DNA of 64,000 bases. Source: AWTP1-13 sp963797005. Lineage in GTDB: Bacteria > Pseudomonadota > Alphaproteobacteria > Rhizobiales > Hyphomicrobiaceae. Positions 45,318 to 52,990 of the stretch are shown here, in pieces (the first letter of the stretch is position 1; every line of letters begins with the position of its first letter). Position numbers and translations under genes: made by a program. A model generated the notes under the pieces. The model ran no database searches and was not told the DNA's origin. It worked only from the letters and a program-made list of their open reading frames with translations. The stretch lies in the NCBI GenBank assembly GCA_963797005.1, contig CAWCOF010000011.1, forward strand, positions 186,001 through 250,000, in the 5' to 3' direction.

Positions 45318-46055
45318 TTAGTTTGCACCCTTGACCTGCACGCGCTCGTCGGGGGACTTGGCCGCCGGCGTCGACTGGCCCTGACGATACTTGTCGAACA
45401 CCACCGAACGGCGCTCCGGATCGCCGGGCTCCATGGTGCGCGGCCCGAGCAGATCGGCAGGATTGGCGATCTGGGCCGCCAGGTTGTGCTGCTGCGCGCA
45501 GCCGAAGTTGTGGTAGCTGAGGTTGCGCGGCTCCTCGGCCAGGTTGGCCGGCCAGAGGCCGCACTCGGGGCCGTGGGCCACAAAGCGCAGATAGGCGACC
45601 CGGATCGGCGCGCCGCCGTGGCGGGATTCGATGAAGGGCTCGATCACCAGGTTGCTCTCGGCAAAGCCGGAGCTTGCGATCATGCCGCGCAGATCGTCCA
45701 CCGCGCGCACGATCGAGGCCTCGTTGGTCGAGCCGCTCGGCACCGAGATCACCAGCTTGCTGTTGCCGGCGTCGGAGCCGCGATAGCGCGCCAGGAAGGC
45801 GCCGAACCGGGCCTTCTGCGTGGACGACAGTCCCCACGAGCCGCGGGCCACGCGCAGGCTCATGCCGGAGGGCTCCTGCGACACCAGGATCGGGTGTCGC
45901 TCGGAGGGTTCGACCAGCGCGAGGCCGGCGAAGTGGGCGCCGGGCTCGTCGGCCTTGCAGCCCGCCAGCGCCAGGGTGAGGAGCGACGCGGCCAACAGGG
46001 TACGGCCCATCGGCGCAAAGCCGGACGCGGAGCGCGGTATGAACGGATATCTCAT
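45318..46055 (-). CDS. cpaD: Pilus assembly lipoprotein CpaD
   Basis: A 245-residue outer-membrane or periplasmic lipoprotein. The signal ends LALAGC. The CpaD domain has LSSTQKARFGAFLARYR, KLVISVPSGSTNEASIVRAV and an end with GCAQQHNLAAQIANPADLLG, the family's strongest motif. It is thought to work with the secretin CpaC. It lies between cpaC and cpaE, in the usual order. Confidence 0.92.
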   Translation of the reverse strand: MRYPFIPRSASGFAPMGRTLLAASLLTLALAGCKADEPGAHFAGLALVEPSERHPILVSQEPSGMSLRVARGSWGLSSTQKARFGAFLARYRGSDAGNSKLVISVPSGSTNEASIVRAVDDLRGMIASSGFAESNLVIEPFIESRHGGAPIRVAYLRFVAHGPECGLWPANLAEEPRNLSYHNFGCAQQHNLAAQIANPADLLGPRTMEPGDPERRSVVFDKYRQGQSTPAAKSPDERVQVKGAN

Positions 46056-46075
46056 GGTATCCTCCAGTGTTCCGG

Positions 46076-47718
46076 CTATTCGACGATGAACCCGTAGTCA
46101 CCCTTCAGATCGCCCGGCGGCAGGGCTCTGCCCTTGCCGTAGATGCGGTTGAGATGACCGAGGAAGTTGGCTTTGAGGTCGGAGGCCGGCGCCAGCCCGT
46201 CGTCGGGGCGCGCCAGCTTCTGCCGGGACGTCGGGCGCACCATGTAGGGCGTGACGATGACGACGAGCTCGGTCTCCGACTTCTGGAAGTCGCGGCTGCG
46301 GAACAGCGTGCCGAGGATCGGCACGTCCTTGAGGCCGGGGAAGCCGTCGACGTTCTGGCGCGGTCGATTCCGAGAGGAGGCCGGCGATGGCCAGCGAGCC
46401 GCCGGAAGGCAGCTCCACCGTCGACTTGGCCTGACGCTTCTTCAGGGCGGGGATCTGGATACTGGAGAGCACGACCGCACCCTCGTTGGTGAGCTCGCTC
46501 ACCTCGCTCTCGATCTTCAGGCTGATGCGGCCTTCCGACATCACCACGGGTGTGAAGGCGAGGCCGACGCCGAACTCCTTGAAGGTGACAGAGAGCTTGC
46601 CGTCGCTGTCGACCACGGGGACCGGGTATTCGCCGCCGGCGAGGAACTTCGCCGTCTCGCCCGACACCGCCGTCAGGTTCGGCTCGGCCAGCGTGCGGAT
46701 CAGCCCGTCGCGCTCGAGCGCGCGCAGCACGCCCGCCATCTGCGTGTTGCCGGCGTTGAAGAGCGTGTCGATGCCCGAATTGGTGTAGTTGGTCACGCCG
46801 TTGGCGAGGCCGAGTGCCGATCCGCTGATGACCCGGCAGGGGAAGCGTGCCGAGACCCGCCGCGGAGGTCAGCGGCAGGGCGTTCTGCGACAGGATCGCC
46901 GTCGAGAAATTGCCGGAGTTGACGAGCGCGCCGATGTTGACGCCGAACTGCTTCAGCAGCGAGCGCTGCACCTCGGCAATGGTGACCTTGAGCATGACCT
47001 GCTCCTCGCCCTCGACGGTGAGCAGGTTGATGACGAGCTTGGTGTCGCTGCCGCAGGCAGAGGCCTGGTTCTGCGTCTGCGCGTTGTACTGGCCCTCCGT
47101 CTGCGACCGGCTCGTGACGTTGACGCCGTTCGAGGTCGAGGTGGTGGTCCCCGCGGAGGCGTTCGTGCCGACGCTCTTATTGGCGGCGACGAACTGGCAG
47201 GCGATGTCGGTGGCCCGCTTGGCGTCGAGCGGCGTGCGCACGACGCCGCTCATCACCACGGCGCTGCCGGCCATCTCCGTCTTGATGTTGGAGCCCGGCA
47301 CCAGCCGCTTCAGCAGCGTATCGAGGCCGCCCAGATCGGCGCCGACCGAAACCTCCAGGGTGAGGATCTGCTGGCCCTTGGTGTCGAAGAAGAAGGCGTT
47401 GGTCTGGCCGAGCTTCTTGGCGATCAGGAACACCCGGTTGGAGGCCTGCACGACGGCGTCGACCTTGTCGGGATCGGAGACCAGCACGTCCTTCAGCTCG
47501 AAGGGAAACTGGATCATCACCGACTTGCTCAAGCCGAGCGAGATGCGCTTGGCGAGCGGGAAGTTGCCGCGACTGGGGATCTGCAGCACGGAATGCCGCG
47601 ATATGTCCTCAAATCCCGACGCGCTCGGTTCCGCCGAATATGCACTGGGCGGGTATGCCCAAATCCCGATGGCTGCAAGCAGCAATGCGCCGGCCATCGC
47701 CCTGAGAGTCATTCGCAT
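46076..47718 (-). CDS. cpaC: Flp pilus secretin CpaC/RcpA (two frame breaks)
   Basis: An outer-membrane secretin of about 547 residues. It has a signal peptide (ALLLAAIGIWAYPPSAYSA), a pilus-N domain (SLGLSKSVMIQFPFELKDVL), a BON-like region, and the secretin core: EEQVMLKVTIAEVQRSLLKQ, LAEPNLTAVSGETAKFLAGG and ELVVIVTPYMVRP. The frame changes near 46840 (a run of four C) and near 46360. Removing one base at each place restores LPCRVISGSALGLANGV and ESTRQNVDGFPGLKDV. It forms the channel through which the pilus leaves. ATG at 47718 begins MRMTLRAMAG. Confidence 0.9.
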
Positions 47719-47787
47719 GGTTTGCCAACCTTCTTGCCGGCCCTGTTTAAGGTGCACTCAGACTTGGTTTTTTAGGTGCACTCAAAC

Positions 47788-48576
47788 TCAGTTGACGCCA
47801 TACGCCCGCGACTTCACCCCGTACTTCAGAAATTGGATGGTGTTGCCGCGCTTTTCTTGGCCCACTACAGGCTGATCCTTGGTGTCGATATCGGCGATGC
47901 TGCGCAGCGCCAGAGAGATCTCGCCGGTCGCGTTGGCGCGCGCGAGCTGCTCTGCCTGGAACGGCGTGAGCTCGAGCGTGGCGGTGTTGCCCTCCGCCAG
48001 CTTCTTGCCGTCCTTCGCCTCGATCAGCTGGCCGATGGCGAGCACGCGTATATTGTGAAAGAGTGTATCCGATACGACGTTGTCGCCGCCCGAACGGCCG
48101 CGGTTGCGCATCGTGTGGATCACGTCCACATGGTCGTTCGGCAGGATCAGCCGGCCGACGCCCGTCTCCTCCTTGATGCGTGTCGAGATGGCGCGCATGC
48201 CGGCTGGCAGGATCGCGGCGAGCACGCCGCCCTCACCGGCCCGCACCAGCTTGGCCGCCGTGACCGGCTCGCCCGGCAGCATCGGCGCGCGCGCGACCGA
48301 CCCCTCCAGGTCCTTGATCGCGTTGGGCCGGGTCTTGCGCTGCACGTAGCCTTTCGCGAGCGCGCCCTCGGGCCAGTCCTGCCAGCGGAAGCTGTCGGGT
48401 CCCGTGGTCTGGCCGAGATTGATCTCGCTTCTGGCGACCAGAACCTGGGTGGTGTCGGTCCGGACTTCCTCCCTGACGACCTTCTGCGGCTTGTTGATGA
48501 GGTTCATGACGCCGAAAAACGCGGCGAGCCCGCACACGGCGGCAATGCTCACGGCAACCAACTGTGCCCGTTTCAT
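47788..48576 (-). CDS. cpaB: Flp pilus assembly protein CpaB/RcpC
   Basis: A 262-residue protein with an N-terminal membrane anchor (VSIAAVCGLAAFFGVM) and a periplasmic SAF domain. Motifs are TTQVLVARSEINLGQ, GEPVTAAKLVRAGEGGVLAA and LPNDHVDVIHTMRNRG. RcpC/CpaB proteins are thought to stabilise the secretin or gate it. It is first in the run cpaB-cpaC-cpaD-cpaE-cpaF-tadB-tadC on the minus strand. A CtrA-like box lies upstream. Confidence 0.93.
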   Translation of the reverse strand: MKRAQLVAVSIAAVCGLAAFFGVMNLINKPQKVVREEVRTDTTQVLVARSEINLGQTTGPDSFRWQDWPEGALAKGYVQRKTRPNAIKDLEGSVARAPMLPGEPVTAAKLVRAGEGGVLAAILPAGMRAISTRIKEETGVGRLILPNDHVDVIHTMRNRGRSGGDNVVSDTLFHNIRVLAIGQLIEAKDGKKLAEGNTATLELTPFQAEQLARANATGEISLALRSIADIDTKDQPVVGQEKRGNTIQFLKYGVKSRAYGVN

Positions 48577-48642
48577 CGCGCAGCGACCCCTTTGTCTCGA
48601 AGCAAATCAGTTCGACCGCCTGGGCAAATCTGGGGGACAATC

Positions 48643-48658
48643 GTCAATGGGTGGTTAA
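48643..48658. promoter_or_regulatory. CtrA-like box upstream of cpaB
   Basis: Read on the minus strand, TTAACCACCCATTGAC matches TTAA-N7-TTAAC with one mismatch. It lies about 70 bases upstream of the cpaB start. CtrA controls pilus genes in Caulobacter, so the position is suggestive, not proof. Confidence 0.35.
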
Positions 48659-48740
48659 CCGGGGACGCAATTCGGCACGCCGCGCGTCTCTTCTTCATGC
48701 GCAAGTGAAGAATGCGTAAAGCGCGCAGGCAGCCGGCGCC

Positions 48741-49244
48741 TCAGCGCACGAGGCAGGTAAACCAGATCGTCTGCGGATAGACGACGAGCGCGCCGGCGGC
48801 GAGCGCCAATCCGTACGGAATGCCGGAGCTGGGGTTGTGCAGCCGGAGGGCCCAGGCCTGACCGAGGAGCGCGTGCGGCAGCGGGACGGAGCGCACGAGG
48901 CTGAAGAAGGTGGCGATCACGCCGCCGGCCAGAGCCGTGTACAGCACGTAGGGCAGCAGGCTATCGAGACCGATCCACAGCGCGATGGCCGCCAGCAGCT
49001 TGGCATCGCCGCCGCCGAACCAGCCGGGGACGAAGAGCAGCACGCCGAGCATGAGGCCGATGAGCCCGGCGCCGGCGTGGTCGAGGAGCTCGAAGGGCGC
49101 AAGTCCCGCCAGAAGGGCAAGGGGCAGGAATGCCAGCACCATCACCGCCGAGAGGCGGTTCGGGATCTTCATGGTGAAAAGGTCGAGCGCCGCCGCCAAT
49201 GCGACCGCGCCGGGCATGACAGTAAGGACGGCGACGTCTAGCAC
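48741..49244 (-). CDS. cpaA: Prepilin peptidase CpaA/TadV
   Basis: A 167-residue inner-membrane aspartic protease that trims Flp prepilin. The first catalytic Asp is in ALDLFTMKIPNRLS, the second in the GGGDAKLL motif. Six hydrophobic segments fit the family. The GTG at 49244 (VLDVAVLTVMPG) is chosen because it starts the first helix; a longer in-frame extension overlaps the flp gene and is not coding-like. It is directly downstream of the pilin gene, with two hairpins between. Confidence 0.9.
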   Translation of the reverse strand: MLDVAVLTVMPGAVALAAALDLFTMKIPNRLSAVMVLAFLPLALLAGLAPFELLDHAGAGLIGLMLGVLLFVPGWFGGGDAKLLAAIALWIGLDSLLPYVLYTALAGGVIATFFSLVRSVPLPHALLGQAWALRLHNPSSGIPYGLALAAGALVVYPQTIWFTCLVR

Positions 49245-49311
49245 TTGCTTCTGTCCCGGCTGGCTTGCGGGCTGGCTGCGGATAAGTTGCAGCCGCCGCC
49301 CGCAAAACACT

Positions 49312-49340
49312 GGGGTCGTCGGCGGACGGCAGACGACCCC
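49312..49340 (-). terminator. Hairpin between flp and cpaA, likely partial terminator
   Basis: GGGGTCGTC and GACGACCCC pair perfectly around an 11-base loop. On the minus strand the stem is followed by AGTGTTTTG. A second hairpin, CTGTCCC-GAG-TGGGACAG, lies just upstream at 49353-49370. Such a structure after a pilin gene would reduce read-through into cpaA and favour high pilin levels. Confidence 0.5.
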
Positions 49341-49381
49341 AAAGGTTCCAGGCTGTCCCGAGTGGGACAGTCGGCAACGCC

Positions 49382-49549
49382 TTACTGACCCATCGCGGTC
49401 GAGACGTTGTCGAAGGTGGCGCTGATGGTCGTGCCGAGCGTGCGGGCTGCGGTGATGATGCCGACAGCGATCAGAGCGGCGATCAGGCCATACTCGATGG
49501 CGGTGGCGCCGGACTCGTCCTTGACGAAACGCGAAACGAAGTTCTGCAT
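49382..49549 (-). CDS. Flp/Fap-type pilin
   Basis: A 55-residue prepilin. It reads MQNFVSRFVKDESGATAIEY, then GLIAALIAVGIITAARTLGT and a tail ending STAMGQ. The short positive leader, the processing site after DESG, the conserved Glu five residues later, and the hydrophobic helix GLIAALIAVGII are all hallmarks of Flp major pilins. It is the structural subunit for the machine encoded around it. GAGAGTTGTC lies just upstream of the ATG as a ribosome site. It is divergent from the next pilus gene. Confidence 0.95.
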   Translation of the reverse strand: MQNFVSRFVKDESGATAIEYGLIAALIAVGIITAARTLGTTISATFDNVSTAMGQ

Positions 49550-49820
49550 GACAACTCTCCCACTTCACTAGCTAGCGCGTGTTTGCGCGGTGTTGTTCAC
49601 CCCTTAGGGCACTAGCCCGCCGTGGCTGAACTGACCGCACACTACCGGCGCCCTCTTAAAGACGAGTTAAAACATTCGAGCCCCAGAGCAGACGTATGAG
49701 CAGGACAAACAAGCCCTAGTTGTTGCTGAAGAATGGGTGAACCAGCAATTTTCTCAAAGCACACTCAGTATAATTTGCGACCTCAGCCAGAATTACATGC
49801 ATTCTGCGCGAATGGATTGG

Positions 49821-49836
49821 TTAATTGGCCTTTTAC
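49821..49836. promoter_or_regulatory. CtrA-like box 1 in the flp promoter region
   Basis: TTAATTGGCCTTTTAC fits TTAA-N7-TTAAC with one mismatch. It lies about 270 bases upstream of the flp start and a similar distance from the gene on the other side. It is paired with a second box at 49878. Confidence 0.35.
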
Positions 49837-49877
49837 TCTACCGCAACCAGCTATATTAACCGGCGACATTTGGTCGA

Positions 49878-49893
49878 ATAACCAATTGTTAAC
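49878..49893. promoter_or_regulatory. CtrA-like box 2 in the flp promoter region
   Basis: ATAACCAATTGTTAAC fits TTAA-N7-TTAAC except for the first base. Two near-consensus boxes within 75 bases, in a pilin promoter region of an alphaproteobacterium with ccrM, is more than expected by chance in such GC-rich DNA. Confidence 0.4.
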
Positions 49894-50095
49894 CAGCCTG
49901 CTCTTGCGGCACCCGCCCGCCGGCTTGGCCATGAAACGCCCTCGAAGTAGAGGCGCCACTTCAACTCATTCCAATCTCTGCCCGATCTCTACCCGTCCGA
50001 CAGCGGGCGTGCCCGGCCGGCATTTGCAGTTCCTTCACCAATTCGGCGGAGAAATTGTCTCTGGCTGCTCTTCGCACACGAGGATAAGGCGCGCC

Positions 50096-50614
50096 ATGAC
50101 GTCTGCTGTCACCGACAAGACCTCCCCCAGCCGCGCGCGCGCGCGCGCCGCGGCGCTGGCGACCATCGTCTTTACTGTCGCCGCCTTCGGCACGGTATCG
50201 GCGCGCGCGGAGGACCTGATCGTCAAGTACGACCAGTCCCAGCTCCTGCGCCTGCCGCGCCCCGCCACCGAGATCATCATCGGCAACCCGGCGATTGCGG
50301 ACGTCGCCGTGCAGGCGGGCAATCTGCTGGTGGTCACCGGCAAGACCTTCGGCATCACCAACATCATCGCCCTCGACGCGGAGCGCAACGTCATTCAGGA
50401 CCAGCGCGTCCTGGTGCGCCGCGACGAGGTGAAGGTCGTCAATTTGATGCGCGGCACCGAGCGGCAGTCCTACAACTGCACCCCGCAGTGCAATCCCTCG
50501 ATCACCGTCGGCGACGAGCAGAAGTACTTCGACACGATCTCGAAGGCCTCCCGGGCCAAGATCAGCTTCTCGCAGGGCGAGGCGCAGTCGGCGCAGCAGA
50601 GCGGCAACCAGTAG
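50096..50614 (+). CDS. Pilus assembly protein with secretin-N (T2SS-T3SS_pil_N-like) domain
   Basis: A 172-residue exported protein. ATG at 50096 leads to a signal peptide (AALATIVFTVAAFGTVSARA). The domain that follows (LIVKYDQSQLLRLPRPATEI, then GNPAIADVAVQAGNLLVVTG and KTFGITNIIALDAE) is the same type as the N-terminal domain of the CpaC secretin. It lacks the secretin core. The tail has two Cys (YNCTPQCNPSI) that may form a disulfide. It may act as a stand-alone periplasmic part of the pilus channel. It is divergent from flp and followed by two TadE-like genes. Confidence 0.85.
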   Translation: MTSAVTDKTSPSRARARAAALATIVFTVAAFGTVSARAEDLIVKYDQSQLLRLPRPATEIIIGNPAIADVAVQAGNLLVVTGKTFGITNIIALDAERNVIQDQRVLVRRDEVKVVNLMRGTERQSYNCTPQCNPSITVGDEQKYFDTISKASRAKISFSQGEAQSAQQSGNQ

Positions 50615-50804
50615 CAGTTCCGGTCTCGCGCGCAGCCCCCGGCGTACTCGCGTCGCTGCCGGCGGCATGCGCGGGCCGATGCGCCGGTCGTTCTTCCCAC
50701 GTTTACCAAACGCCCCGTCGCCACGGGCCTCTTTACCCGACGTTTAGCACCGGACTTGCATAGTCCCGTGTCAAACACGTAGTGCGTAGGGAAGGCGACA
50801 GGAA

Positions 50805-51398
50805 ATGGCGTCCCGCGTTGCAGGCGGCAGTCAGCGCACGCGCGCACCGGCCGCAAGGCTGTTGCGCCGCTGGCGCAAGGACGAATCCGGCGTCACCGCC
50901 ATCGAGTTCGGCATGGTCGCCGCGCCGTTCGTCATGCTGCTGTTCGGCATCATCTCGGTCTGCCTCTACTTCTTCACCAACTTCACGCTCGAGAACGCCG
51001 TCTGGCAGACGGCCCGCGCGATACGCACCGGTCAGGTGCAACAAGGCAAGGGCGCCTACTCGGCCGCCACCACGGACGACGACAAGAAGACCGCCTTCAA
51101 GCAGGCGTTGTGTGCAACGGCCCCGACGTTCCTCGACTGCAACAAGGTGGTCGTGCTGGTGCAGAGCAACTCCAGTTTCAACGGCATCGTCGCGCCCCAG
51201 TGCGCCGTCAACGGCACCATCATCGACCAGTCCGCCGCCACCTTCACCACCGGCGGCGCCAGCTCGGTCGTCCTGGTCACCGTCTGCTATCCCTGGGACT
51301 ACGGCGGCAAGCTGCCGTTCATCAAGCTCGGCAATCTGAGCAACGGCGCCGTCCTGATGCAGGCCTCGGTCGCGTTCCGCACCGAGCCCTACAACTGA
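50805..51398 (+). CDS. TadE-family pseudopilin-like protein
   Basis: A 197-residue protein. A basic leader is followed by DESGVTAIEFGMVAAPFVML, the TadE motif with the conserved Glu, then one membrane helix (FGIISVCLYFFTNFTLENAV). The periplasmic part has two Cys (CATAPTFLDCN) and ends in beta strands. TadE-like proteins are minor pseudopilins of the Flp system, processed by the prepilin peptidase. It precedes a second gene of the same type by 21 bases. Confidence 0.88.
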   Translation: MASRVAGGSQRTRAPAARLLRRWRKDESGVTAIEFGMVAAPFVMLLFGIISVCLYFFTNFTLENAVWQTARAIRTGQVQQGKGAYSAATTDDDKKTAFKQALCATAPTFLDCNKVVVLVQSNSSFNGIVAPQCAVNGTIIDQSAATFTTGGASSVVLVTVCYPWDYGGKLPFIKLGNLSNGAVLMQASVAFRTEPYN

Positions 51399-51419
51399 GG
51401 ACATCTGCCGGAGCCCACC

Positions 51420-52091
51420 ATGCCCAACCCGAGCGCCACCATGTCACAACACGCTATCCGCAGTCTTGTCGGCCGCCTGCACCGGCTCATGCGTCGCTGC
51501 TCGGCCAGTCAGGAGGGCGTCGCCGCGATCGAGTTTGCGATGATCGCGCCGATCCTGACCTTCATGTTCATCGGCTCGGTGGAGCTCAGCCAGGCCATCA
51601 CCGTCGACCGGCGCGTGACGCAGGTTGCCAGCTCCACCGCCGATCTCGTCGCCCGCGCCGAGCAGCAGATCTCGCAGAGCGAGATCACCGACATCATGAA
51701 GGTCGGGGGCTACATCCTGAAGCCCTACTCGGAAGCGCCGCTTCAGATCGTGATGCGCAACGTCACGTCCTCGCCCACCGACGCCACCGTCGCCAAGCAA
51801 TCGTGGTCGTGCACCTACAAGGGCACCGGCCAGACCCAGACGTGCGCGTGCTCGAGCACCAGCTATACGCTGCCCAGCAACCTCGTGGGCACCAACGACA
51901 GCGTGGTGATCTCGGAAGTGACCTACGCCTACAAGCCGCTGATCTTCGACTACTTCATGAAGAAGAGCACCGGCGGCAGCGGCTCGGGTACCTATACGCT
52001 GTCGGAGACGGCCTACCTCAAGCCCAGGGGACAGGCGGCGATGCTGCTGCAGTCGGACGGCACCACCCCCTGCCCGACCCCGAGTTTCTAA
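51420..52091 (+). CDS. TadE/TadG-like pseudopilin protein
   Basis: A 223-residue protein. The leader ends SQEGVAAIEFAMIAPILTFM, the TadE/TadG motif, followed by a membrane helix and DRRVTQVASSTADLVARAEQ. The periplasmic domain has a CACSS cluster and FDYFMKKSTGGSGSGTYTLS. It is probably a minor pilin working with the preceding TadE. The ATG at 51420 is first; one at 51441 (MSQHAIRSL) is also possible. A large TadG with a von Willebrand domain is not in the window. Confidence 0.87.
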   Translation: MPNPSATMSQHAIRSLVGRLHRLMRRCSASQEGVAAIEFAMIAPILTFMFIGSVELSQAITVDRRVTQVASSTADLVARAEQQISQSEITDIMKVGGYILKPYSEAPLQIVMRNVTSSPTDATVAKQSWSCTYKGTGQTQTCACSSTSYTLPSNLVGTNDSVVISEVTYAYKPLIFDYFMKKSTGGSGSGTYTLSETAYLKPRGQAAMLLQSDGTTPCPTPSF

Positions 52092-52271
52092 AAGGTAGCG
52101 GTGCCGGAACGGCGCGGCGCGGGGGCCCGGCAGCGGCAGCGGCGGGCGTTTTGTCCGCGCTCTGCATATTTGCGCCATCAATCACTGGTTGTATTTGCCC
52201 AAGGCGCCGATTTCCACCTATGCTGGTGCGCATCTCGGCAGGGGCATGGGGCTACCAGCGCCAGGATCGCC

Positions 52272-52889
52272 ATGGGACGACGGTCGACGCACACGCCGCA
52301 GCAGTTGCGCGAGCTGATCATTGATGCCGCGCAAAATATCATCGAGGGGCAAGGGCTGGCCGGTCTGTCCGCCAGGGAGATCGCGCGCCGCATCGAGTAT
52401 TCTCCGGGCACCATCTACAATATGTTCGAGAACCTCGACGACGTCGTGCTGCACGTGGAGGCACGCGTTCTCGACGCGCTCGACGAGCGCCTGGCGGCGT
52501 CGCTCCAGGACAGCGATCCCGTCGGCAAGGTGAGCCGGCTCGCACATGCCTACCTTGCCTTCACGCACGAGAAGCCGCGCCTGTGGAACCTGCTGTTCGA
52601 GCACCACCTGCCGCCCAAGACCGACCTTCCGTCCTGGTATCAGCAGAAGCTCGAGGTGCTGATGGGCCGGGTCGAGGAGGCGCTGGCGCCGCTGTTCGCG
52701 CCCGGCCGGGAGGCGGACCGCCAGCGCGCGGCGCGCGTGCTGTGGGCCGGCGTGCACGGCATCACCTCGCTGTCGACGGCCGACAAGCTGTCCGTGGTGA
52801 CGACGGAGACCGCAAGCCGCCTCGTCGACGACCTGGTCACCACCTACCTCGCCGGGCTGAGCGCCCCTCCCGACGACAAGGCAGCATAG
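52272..52889 (+). CDS. TetR-family transcriptional regulator
   Basis: A 205-residue repressor-type protein. The DNA-binding helix-turn-helix is at residues 10-55: AAQNIIEGQGLAGLSAREIA, then RRIEYSPGTIYNMFENLDDV. The C-terminal ligand domain is of the TetR_C type with RLAHAYLAFTHEKPRLWNLL and LWAGVHGITSLSTADKLSVV. The ATG at 52272 follows GGATCGCC. The likely target is its own promoter or the PlsB-like gene, which faces it. Ligand unknown. Confidence 0.88.
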   Translation: MGRRSTHTPQQLRELIIDAAQNIIEGQGLAGLSAREIARRIEYSPGTIYNMFENLDDVVLHVEARVLDALDERLAASLQDSDPVGKVSRLAHAYLAFTHEKPRLWNLLFEHHLPPKTDLPSWYQQKLEVLMGRVEEALAPLFAPGREADRQRAARVLWAGVHGITSLSTADKLSVVTTETASRLVDDLVTTYLAGLSAPPDDKAA

Positions 52890-52960
52890 AGCAGGATCGC
52901 TTCAGATTGCATCACCTTGCCTCAGCCGCAACGTGGCGGCTGAAGCGTGAATCCTGCTCT
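52888..52960. terminator. Large hairpin between convergent genes, two-way terminator candidate
   Basis: AGAGCAGGAT and ATCCTGCTCT form the outer stem, CGCTTCAG and CTGAAGCG the inner one. The left arm begins within the tetR stop codon. The gap to the PlsB-like stop is about 30 bases, so a shared terminator is plausible. The sequence resembles dispersed repeats. Confidence 0.5.
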
Positions 52961-52990
52961 ACATCATAGAATTGAGAGCAGGGCTTCGAT

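Larger units (their letters stand above)
49550..50095. other. Long AT-richer regulatory gap between divergent pilus genes
   Basis: No gene found. Between 49670 and 49910 it is clearly richer in A and T than the rest of the window and holds TTAA-type motifs. It includes an inverted pair GGTTAATTGG and CCAATTGTTAACC. It probably carries the promoters of flp and of the pilus-N gene. Confidence 0.6.

Noticed and set aside
14132..46842. Programmed ribosomal frameshifting as the cause of the many frame breaks
   Set aside because: The breaks share no slippery motif or downstream structure, occur in unrelated genes, and all have the sign of a one-base insertion. Sequence error explains them better.
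47749..47787. Repeated AGGTGCACTCA between cpaC and cpaB
   Set aside because: Two 11-base copies 27 bases apart. Too short to assign a role and not found elsewhere in the window.
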